Shown: in pieces, positions 1 through 5,026 of the stretch | Numbering within the stretch: the first letter of the stretch is position 1 | Layout of the letters: the number at the start of each line of letters is the position of its first letter | Notes under the pieces: generated by a model | Databases searched by the model: none | What the model was told of the DNA's origin: nothing | The model's input: only the letters and a program-made list of their open reading frames with translations | Program-made: the position numbers and the translations under genes | Source of the DNA: Ignavibacteria bacterium | Lineage (GTDB): Bacteria; Bacteroidota; Ignavibacteria; UBA10030; SZUA-254 | Length of the DNA: 5,026 bases | Assembly (NCBI GenBank): GCA_005877655.1 | Contig: VBOC01000232.1 | Coordinates: 1-5,026, forward strand | Direction of reading: 5' to 3'

Positions 1-101
1 TCTCGCTCTCAAACGCACAAATCACGAGAATACAGGCCTTGTCGGATTACAATGGTTTCCTCATCCGGCTCGAGCGCTCGATGGGGATACTGGGCCGGTG
101 A
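1..101 (+). CDS. TolC-family outer membrane efflux protein, C-terminal fragment (5' end outside window)
   Basis: Reading from base 3, the frame is open from the window edge and stops at TGA 99-101, giving about 32 residues that end SDYNGFLIRLERSMGILGR. The pattern A-L-x-D-Y-N-x-x-L-x-R-L-E-R-x-x-G is typical of the last helix of TolC/OEP-family outer-membrane channel proteins, where a long periplasmic helix closes the polypeptide. The other two forward frames are also open here, but their translations do not resemble a known protein end. The gene ends 15 bases before the next start, so it may belong to the same transcript, probably as the last gene of an efflux (RND or ABC type) cluster lying to the left. 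The assignment rests on a short helical fragment. Another protein with a coiled-coil C-terminus is possible. Confidence 0.6.
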   Translation, partial: SLSNAQITRIQALSDYNGFLIRLERSMGILGR

Positions 102-116
102 AAGGAATAACTGACC

Positions 117-1253
117 ATGCGAAATACTCTGCAAATACTGCTTTCTCTGGTGATGAGCTTCTGCTCCGTCGCATGCAGCAGGTCTGAGCCCTTTCCGTCC
201 GCACCCCCGCCGGGGGATAGTTTACTCTCAAAAATCAAGCTTCCCGCCGGCTTTCAGATCGCGTTCTTCGCGAAGAACATTCCGGGGGCGCGATCAATGA
301 CGCTGAGTCCGAGCGGAATATTGTATGTGGGCACGCGCGACCGGGGAGATGTTTACGCGGTGATTGACAGCAATGCAGACAAAAAGGCCGACCGCGTCGT
401 GACCATCGCGCACGGATTGAATATGCCGAACGGCGTCGCCTACAGGGACGGAGCATTGTATGTCGCCGAAGTGAATCGCGTTCTCCGGTACGACGATATC
501 GAGAACCGGCTCGCTAGCCCCCCCGATCCCGTCGTTGTCAATGACAGCTTCCCCTCCGATCAAGCCCACGGCTGGAAGTTCATCCGGATCGGCCCGGATC
601 AGAAGCTCTATGTGCCGGTTGGGATGCCCTGCAACATTTGCGAGCAGCAGGATCTGCGTTATGGGACAATCATGCGGATGAATCTGGACGGAACCGGCCT
701 GGAAGTCTTCGCGAAGGGGGTCCGCAATTCGGTTGGATTCGACTGGGACACTTCGACGGGAGAGCTCTGGTTTACCGATAACGGGAGAGATTGGCTCGGC
801 GACGATTCACCTCCCGACGAATTGAACCATGCCCCGACAATCGGCATGAATTTCGGATTTCCCTACTGCGACGGAAAAAATATTTCCGATCCCGATTTTG
901 GATCGAAGCATCCCTGCAGCGAGTTCACTCCCCCGGCGATGGAGCTCGGGCCCCATGTTGCATCGCTCGGGATGCGATTTTACCGCAGCACGATGTTCCC
1001 GGCGGCATACGCAAAGAAGATATTCATCGCCGAACACGGCTCATGGAACCGAACCGTGCCGATCGGCTACAGGGTGACGACCGTGACTGTGGACAGCAAC
1101 CGGGCGATCGATTATAAAGTCTTCGCGGAGGGGTGGCTCCAGAACGGCACGCCATGGGGACGGCCGGTGGATGTCCAGGTTATGCCGGACGGGGCTCTCC
1201 TTGTATCGGATGATTTCCTCGGAGCAATTTACAGGATTTCCTATCGGCACTGA
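117..1253 (+). CDS. PQQ-dependent sugar (sorbosone-type) dehydrogenase-like beta-propeller lipoprotein
   Basis: This 378-residue protein resembles the GSDH / L-sorbosone dehydrogenase-like family: six-bladed propellers that in characterised members use pyrroloquinoline quinone to oxidise sugars in the periplasm. Residues 1-20 form a signal peptide with a hydrophobic core and a lipobox-like SVAC, giving a probable lipidated Cys20; Ser at -3 is less usual than Leu. Family landmarks are LPAGFQIAFFAKNIPGAR (42-59), LNMPNGVAY (101-109), AHGWKFIRIGPDQKLYVPVG (150-169, candidate catalytic His151), GVRNSVGFDWD (201-211, Arg203-Asn204 as in soluble glucose dehydrogenase), WFTDNGRDW...PPDELN (218-237), and EHGSWNRT...GYRV (306-320). 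Cys172, Cys175, Cys251 and Cys267 may form disulfides or a metal site. The ATG has an AAAGGA ribosome site 10 bases upstream (101-106). Length is normal for the shorter members. Family membership is solid; PQQ use and substrate are inferred, and no PQQ synthesis gene is in the window. Confidence 0.87.
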   Translation: MRNTLQILLSLVMSFCSVACSRSEPFPSAPPPGDSLLSKIKLPAGFQIAFFAKNIPGARSMTLSPSGILYVGTRDRGDVYAVIDSNADKKADRVVTIAHGLNMPNGVAYRDGALYVAEVNRVLRYDDIENRLASPPDPVVVNDSFPSDQAHGWKFIRIGPDQKLYVPVGMPCNICEQQDLRYGTIMRMNLDGTGLEVFAKGVRNSVGFDWDTSTGELWFTDNGRDWLGDDSPPDELNHAPTIGMNFGFPYCDGKNISDPDFGSKHPCSEFTPPAMELGPHVASLGMRFYRSTMFPAAYAKKIFIAEHGSWNRTVPIGYRVTTVTVDSNRAIDYKVFAEGWLQNGTPWGRPVDVQVMPDGALLVSDDFLGAIYRISYRH

Positions 1254-1269
1254 AGGGACAAAACTCTAA
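1254..1269 (+). promoter_or_regulatory. Ribosome binding site fixing a TTG start
   Basis: The 16-base gap between the dehydrogenase stop and the next gene contains AGGGA (1254-1258), 11 bases before TTG at 1270. An in-frame TAA at 1267-1269 lies directly before that TTG, so no start further upstream is possible in this frame. The next alternative, GTG at 1300, would remove most of the signal peptide. The short gap leaves no room for a separate promoter, which suggests co-transcription or coupled translation with the upstream gene. Confidence 0.6.
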
Positions 1270-3741
1270 TTGATACATCAACAAGTTTTCCTCTCCTGGG
1301 TGATTGTATCACTTCTCTTCCAGTGGCAGGCTCAGACCCAGAATCAAACATGGAGGAAACGATTCCCCTCGGCTGCCCTGACGATCGGGATTAACCCTCT
1401 CAACCCCAACTCGATCTGCGCGGAAGGAGACTCCGGCAGGCTCTACATAAGCTATGATAGAGGGGGAAGGTGGAGTTTCGAGGGCTCAACCGGAATTATG
1501 ACCGGGGTCCGTCAAATACTCATCCATCCATCCGATACGTCGACCTGGTTTTCGGCCGGTGAAGATATCGGAGGCTCGCTGTTGAAAAGCACAAATCACG
1601 GCGGCTCGTGGTACCCCGTCATTACACCCTACGGACTTGACGGAGAGGCGATCGGATTGGATCCGCTTCACCCCGACACGATGTTTGCCGGGGACTACCC
1701 GACGGGGTATCTATATCGAAGCTCTGACAGGGGTGAGACATGGACCAGAAGGGGGACCGCCGGCAGCTTGCTCTGCGCGCTGGCAGTAAGGGCTGACAGC
1801 GCAAACATCACTTACGCAGCCATCGGAGATAGCGGCAAGATTGCGAAAAGTACCGATGCAGGAGCAACATGGAGGGTTGTGCGGAGGGCCGTGCGTTTTT
1901 CCGAGATTCCTAAGGTTGTGGCGAGCCCGAGCAATCCCTCCGTGGGCTATGCATCGATGCTCGGTCCCGAAGGATCGTTTGACACCACGTCGGGCGTGCT
2001 CAAGACCACTGACGGGGGAGAACACTGGATGCAAACCTCGCTTTCCGGGGAGCGAGTGTGGGGATTGGCGATCGATCAGATGAATTCCGATATTGTCTAT
2101 GCCGGGACATTTTACGGCGGGTCAACCACGGTCTATAAAACTGTTGATGGAGGTTCATCCTGGTCGCCGCTCAGGGCGGGTCTACCGACGGGCGGCTTTG
2201 TCTGGAGTCTCAGAACGCATCCTATAGACCGCAGCTTTCTTTGGGCGTCCGTTACAGAGGGTCATCCCTTCGGTTTTGGCGGGGCATTTTCCTTCAGGTC
2301 CGGCGTGATCAGGGCCACGATCAGCGGGGCGGTGCTCGACGGAACCACGGGGGATACCGTGAGAACCGGCGTCATGAGGAACCCTTCGGCGGGCGATTCG
2401 GTGGATCTGACAACTTCACGCGGCTCATTCACACTTCACTTTTACGTGAGCGATCCGTACCTCTCGCCGACTTTGCACATTGAGGCATACCCATATTATC
2501 TCCTGGATACTTTACTCGCCTTCACACTTGACTCCTCGACAAATCAGGATATCCATCTCCGGAAACTACCTCTCACACTCGTGCAAGGGGCGCTCGCGGA
2601 TTCTTCGCAGCATCCTGTCACCGGCGGTTTGACAATCAGGGCTTCATTGTCATACGCGACGCTCGCTTTTAATACCAGCGCCGATTCGAGCGGCTATTTT
2701 CGATTCGACAACATTGCGGTCTTGTACCCGCAGTTGATACTGAAGTATGAGCTCCAGGTGGATCCGGAGCTTCCGTTCCGGCGGCTCCGGATTACTCCGC
2801 TTTCTGTCGATAGCGGAGGCGTGAACCTTTCGCTCCACACCCAAACCGCGGATGTCTTCCTGGCCGGCGAGGACAGCCTGAATTACGGAAGTTATTTCGA
2901 GGCGGCGCTGGACTCGATCGGAATAACCTCTAACGCCTCGTGGAATACGATCGTGAAAGGCCCGGCGCCGTATCAGAGGGGCAGGGAAGTCAGGAAGAAG
3001 ACAGTGGTCTACTTCACCGGTACGAAGCACACGCCGCTTACGCACGCAGAGCTGGACAGCGTCTCCGCATCTCTTGATGCAAGATGCAACCTCTTCATCT
3101 CAGGTCAGGATTTCGTCGAAAAGAACGATACGGCCGCATTTCTGAGAAATGAACTCGGGGTTCGATTCGCGGGGAACAGCAATACACTCGGAGCGAGCGG
3201 TGTGACAGGCGATCTCTTTAACGGTTTCGGCTTTTTCACGTTCGGACCGTCGGGTGCCGGAAGAGTGGCAGGTCTCCGGATCGATAGTGCGGGCGGGGGC
3301 GGCAAAGTGGTCCTGATGGGATTCGGTTTCGAGGCGATCACCCCAGAGCAGGCAAGAAGGTCAGTCATGCAGCGCGTGATCGGATATTTTGACGGATCGA
3401 TCGTTTTGGGTGTGGAAGAACAGCACGGCGATAACATCCCCGCCACCTTCTCACTCGAACAGAATTATCCGAACCCGTTCAATCCGGTGACGACAATCCG
3501 GTACAGCATCCCGGTGCGAAGTTTCATCCAGATTGCGATCTTCAATGTAATCGGAGTAAGGGTGAGAACGCTGGCTTCCGATATCCGAAGTGCGGGCGAT
3601 TACACCGTGCGATGGGATGGGTTAAATGACGGTGGGGAGACTCTTCCGAGCGGGATCTACTATTACCGACTGACCGGAGTAAACACGGAGGGGGTCACAC
3701 GGTCCTTCAACACCACGAAGAAACTCCTGCTCATTCGGTAA
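1270..3741 (+). CDS. Secreted multidomain Asp-box (BNR/sialidase-like) propeller protein with type IX secretion sorting tail
   Basis: This 823-residue protein starts at TTG. Residues 1-22 or so form a hydrophobic signal peptide without Lys or Arg in its n-region. Residues 27-330 hold six Asp-box repeats (S/T-x-D-x-G-x-x-W): SYDRGGRW 61-68, STNHGGSW 107-114, SSDRGETW 151-158, STDAGATW 194-201, TTDGGEHW 246-253 and TVDGGSSW 291-298. This is the pattern of sialidase/Ycf48/sortilin-like propellers. Two beta-rich carboxypeptidase-regulatory-like domains follow (about 348-432 and 436-524, with SSGYFRFDNI at 473-482). Then comes a GATase1/ThuA-like alpha/beta domain (about 527-708, ADVFLAGED and NLFISGQDF). 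A sorting domain closes the protein (about 726-823, NYPNPFNPVTTIRYSIP, LPSGIYYYRL, KKLLLIR). Export through Sec and then the type IX system, with tail cleavage, is expected from the family. No sialidase catalytic residues can be assigned, so enzymatic activity should not be assumed; a binding or structural role is as likely. A tandem paralogue follows 52 bases downstream. Confidence 0.88.
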   Translation: MIHQQVFLSWVIVSLLFQWQAQTQNQTWRKRFPSAALTIGINPLNPNSICAEGDSGRLYISYDRGGRWSFEGSTGIMTGVRQILIHPSDTSTWFSAGEDIGGSLLKSTNHGGSWYPVITPYGLDGEAIGLDPLHPDTMFAGDYPTGYLYRSSDRGETWTRRGTAGSLLCALAVRADSANITYAAIGDSGKIAKSTDAGATWRVVRRAVRFSEIPKVVASPSNPSVGYASMLGPEGSFDTTSGVLKTTDGGEHWMQTSLSGERVWGLAIDQMNSDIVYAGTFYGGSTTVYKTVDGGSSWSPLRAGLPTGGFVWSLRTHPIDRSFLWASVTEGHPFGFGGAFSFRSGVIRATISGAVLDGTTGDTVRTGVMRNPSAGDSVDLTTSRGSFTLHFYVSDPYLSPTLHIEAYPYYLLDTLLAFTLDSSTNQDIHLRKLPLTLVQGALADSSQHPVTGGLTIRASLSYATLAFNTSADSSGYFRFDNIAVLYPQLILKYELQVDPELPFRRLRITPLSVDSGGVNLSLHTQTADVFLAGEDSLNYGSYFEAALDSIGITSNASWNTIVKGPAPYQRGREVRKKTVVYFTGTKHTPLTHAELDSVSASLDARCNLFISGQDFVEKNDTAAFLRNELGVRFAGNSNTLGASGVTGDLFNGFGFFTFGPSGAGRVAGLRIDSAGGGGKVVLMGFGFEAITPEQARRSVMQRVIGYFDGSIVLGVEEQHGDNIPATFSLEQNYPNPFNPVTTIRYSIPVRSFIQIAIFNVIGVRVRTLASDIRSAGDYTVRWDGLNDGGETLPSGIYYYRLTGVNTEGVTRSFNTTKKLLLIR
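1337..2557 (+). repeat. Tandem gene duplication, unit 1 (part matched within window)
   Basis: This stretch aligns base for base with 3867-5026, roughly 80% identical by eye. The homology begins just after the signal peptides, at the QNQ-x-W motif, and runs to the end of the window; unit 2 presumably continues beyond it. The lengths (1221 and 1160 bases) differ by 61. A 58-base gap in unit 2 after its base 4068 and one missing codon near 4734 account for the difference. Most mismatches fall at third codon positions. The longest identical runs noticed are about 20 bases, for example 1423-1442 with 3953-3972. Confidence 0.88.
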
Positions 3742-3793
3742 CCGTCGGCCTGGCGGCGCCTAATCTATTGAAGGCGAGTGCGAGGATGGTACC
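3742..3793 (+). promoter_or_regulatory. Short intergenic gap with ribosome binding site for the second paralogue
   Basis: The 52 bases between the two paralogues hold a good Shine-Dalgarno sequence, GAGGA (3782-3786), seven bases before ATG at 3794. A GC-rich stretch at 3746-3760 contains the palindrome GGCGCC, but it forms no clear long stem and has no T-run after it, so it is not called a terminator. No Bacteroidota-type TAnnTTTG promoter element was recognised. Read-through from the upstream gene is therefore the simplest expectation. Confidence 0.5.
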
Positions 3794-3866
3794 ATGAAGC
3801 GTCTATCTCAACTTCTCTGCATCGCATCCATCTTTGTATGGGTCTTCTTTCACGGCGAGGGTTACT

Positions 3867-5026
3867 CCCAGAACCAGGGGTGGAGTAAACAATTCCCCTC
3901 CGCTACCAAGACGATCGGGATCAATCCTCTTAACTCCAACTCCATATGCGCCGAAGGAGACTCCGGCAGGCTTTATATCTCTTACAATAGAGGGGGCACG
4001 TGGAGCTTCGCGGGCGCGACGGGAATAGTTTACGGGATCCGCCAGATCCTCATTCACCCGTCCGATACCACGGAGGTTCCTGGTACCCGGTGATTTCAAA
4101 CTACGGACTGGACGGCGAGGGGATCGGCTTCGATCCCGTCCATCCGGACACGATCATTGCGGGAGACTTCTGGACGGGGGATGTGTTTCGAACCACCGAT
4201 CGGGGTGAGACTTGGACGAGAAGGGGGTCCGCGGGAAGCTTGCTTTGCGCGCTGGCTGTGAGGGCCGACGACGGGGATATCGTCTACGCCGCCATCGGAG
4301 ACAGCGGGAAAATTTCCAAGAGCACCGATGCAGGCGTGACCTGGAGGGTTGTCCGCAAAGCGGTGCGGCTTTCCGAGATTCCGAAGGTTGTGTCAAGCCC
4401 GAGCAATCCGCTGATCGGCTATGCCACGATGTTCAATCCGGCCGGATTTTTTGACACGACATCGGGCGTGCTCAAGACGACAGACGGGGGAGAAAACTGG
4501 AAGCCGACATCCCTATGGGGTGATCCCATGTGGGCATTGGCGATCGACCAGACCAATTCCAACGTCGTCTATGTGGGGTCGTTTTACGGCGGCGCAACCA
4601 CAGTGTACAAAACCGTTGATGGCGGTTCATCGTGGTCGAGGATCAATGCCGGTTTGCCTACGGGGGGCTATGTCTGGAGTCTCAGGACGCATCCTTTCGA
4701 CCCACACTTTCTCTGGGCATCCATCACACAAGGTACGTTCGGGTTTGGCGGCGCATACTCGTACCGCTCAGGTGCGCTCAGGGCCACCATCACCGGCGCG
4801 GTGCTCGACGGGGCCACAGGGGATACGGTGAGGACCGGGGTCGCAAGGAACGCCTCGGCGGGTGATTTTGTCGACCTCACAGTTTCACGCGGCTCCTTTA
4901 CTTTTCATTACTATGATGGCGATCGGTACCTCACACCAACCATCCATACCGAGGCATACCCATTCTATCTCCTAGATACAGCACTGGCCTTTACGCTTAA
5001 CTCGTCGACGAATCAGGACATTCATC
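3867..5026 (+). repeat. Tandem gene duplication, unit 2 (continues past window)
   Basis: This is the partner of 1337-2557 in direct orientation. The homologous part starts at CCCAGAACCAG, immediately after the signal-peptide coding region. The signal peptides of the two copies are not recognisably alike, so the repeat boundary lies near the mature N-terminus. This unit lacks about 58 bases after 4068 and one codon near 4734 relative to unit 1. Confidence 0.87.
4061..4093 (+). other. Deletion junction and premature stop in the second paralogue
   Basis: Bases 4061-4068 (TCCGATAC) match 1531-1538 of the first copy. The next bases (CACGGAGGTTCCTGGTACCC, from 4069) match 1597 onward. The equivalent of 1539-1596, 58 bases, is absent. 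Since 58 is not a multiple of three, the upstream frame runs into TGA 4091-4093. There is no obvious repeat across the junction beyond a one-base ambiguity at C4069. The TGA overlaps an in-frame GTG (4090-4092) of the downstream reading frame, and GGAGG lies at 4072-4076. Confidence 0.85.

Larger units (their letters stand above)
3794..5026 (+). pseudogene. Frameshifted tandem paralogue of the Asp-box secreted protein (3' end outside window)
   Basis: ATG 3794 opens a 99-codon frame with a clear signal peptide (MKR, hydrophobic core, likely cleavage near GYS-QNQ, residues 23-26). It then matches residues 24-90 of the preceding protein at about 80% identity. After HPSDT it leaves the family sequence and stops at TGA 4091-4093. 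From 4069, in the -1 frame, homology resumes at HGGSWYPV and stays open for 319 codons to the window edge. That part covers the rest of the propeller (TTDRGETW, STDAGVTW, TTDGGENW, TVDGGSSW) and most of the first beta domain (ATITGAVLDGATGDTV). Relative to the neighbour, 19 residues plus one base are missing, including the start of the second Asp-box. Without the lesion this would be an intact secreted paralogue, probably with the same C-terminal domains. The frame break is certain in the sequence as given. Whether it is a true mutation or an assembly fault cannot be decided here. Confidence 0.85.

Noticed and set aside
627..645. c-type haem-binding CxxCH motif in the dehydrogenase-like protein
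   Set aside because: The motif reads CNICE, so the required His after the second Cys is absent.
1450..2165. Catalytic sialidase assignment from the Asp-boxes
   Set aside because: Asp-box repeats are structural and occur in many non-enzymatic propellers. I could not identify the arginine triad or the Tyr/Glu pair of true sialidases with confidence.
2650..3045. 131-codon open frame on the minus strand inside the large secreted protein gene
   Set aside because: It lies wholly antisense to a well-supported coding region, has an Arg-rich, low-complexity-like composition typical of shadow frames in GC-rich genes, and resembles no known protein.
3742..3793. Rho-independent terminator between the paralogues
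   Set aside because: The GC-rich part has only a short GGCGCC palindrome, with no stable stem-loop and no following T-run.
1423..3972. Recent gene conversion between the two tandem copies
   Set aside because: Identity is spread evenly with frequent third-position differences, and the longest identical runs noticed are about 20 bases. No long patch of perfect identity suggests a recent conversion.
4060..4093. Programmed ribosomal frameshift joining the two parts of the second paralogue
   Set aside because: No slippery heptamer or strong downstream structure is visible. A one-base slip would not restore the 19 missing residues, including half of an Asp-box. The break is a deletion, not a simple frame change.
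4421..4831. 136-codon + strand open frame within the second paralogue
   Set aside because: The homologous frame in this stretch is a different one, matching the first copy residue by residue. This frame is an Arg/Ser/Pro-rich shadow.

Overview
The window looks like a chromosomal segment from a Gram-negative bacterium of the Bacteroidota/Ignavibacteriota or a neighbouring FCB-group lineage. The main evidence is the C-terminal sorting domain of the large secreted protein at 1270-3741. It carries the NYPNPFNP...IRYSIP signature and ends in a basic KKLLLIR tail, as seen in type IX secretion (Por) cargo and the related FlgD-like tails of those lineages. A lipoprotein signal and the end of a TolC-like outer-membrane protein also fit a diderm cell. 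Base composition is moderately GC-rich by eye. No tRNA, rRNA, CRISPR, insertion sequence or phage gene is visible.

Layout, all on the + strand: (1) 1-101 is the last ~32 codons of an upstream gene that reads like the C-terminus of a TolC-family outer-membrane efflux protein. (2) 117-1253 is a predicted lipoprotein of the PQQ-dependent sugar/sorbosone dehydrogenase-like beta-propeller family. (3) 1270-3741 is an 823-residue secreted modular protein: six Asp-box (BNR) repeats forming a sialidase/Ycf48-like propeller, two carboxypeptidase-regulatory-like beta domains, a GATase1/ThuA-like alpha/beta domain, and a type IX sorting tail. It starts with TTG. (4) 3794 to the window end is a tandem paralogue of gene 3. 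Its N-terminal ORF stops at 4093 because about 58 bases are missing relative to the first copy. The homologous reading then continues uninterrupted in another frame to the end of the window.

The genes are tightly packed (15, 16 and 52 bases between them) and I see no convincing terminator or promoter in the gaps, so they could be co-transcribed. The products would act in the envelope or outside the cell: a lipid-anchored propeller beside one or two secreted propeller proteins. No substrate can be read from the sequence. The most notable feature is the tandem duplication with a sharp, apparently recent lesion in the second copy. I do not see a clearly new system; the rest matches known domain families in an unremarkable arrangement.
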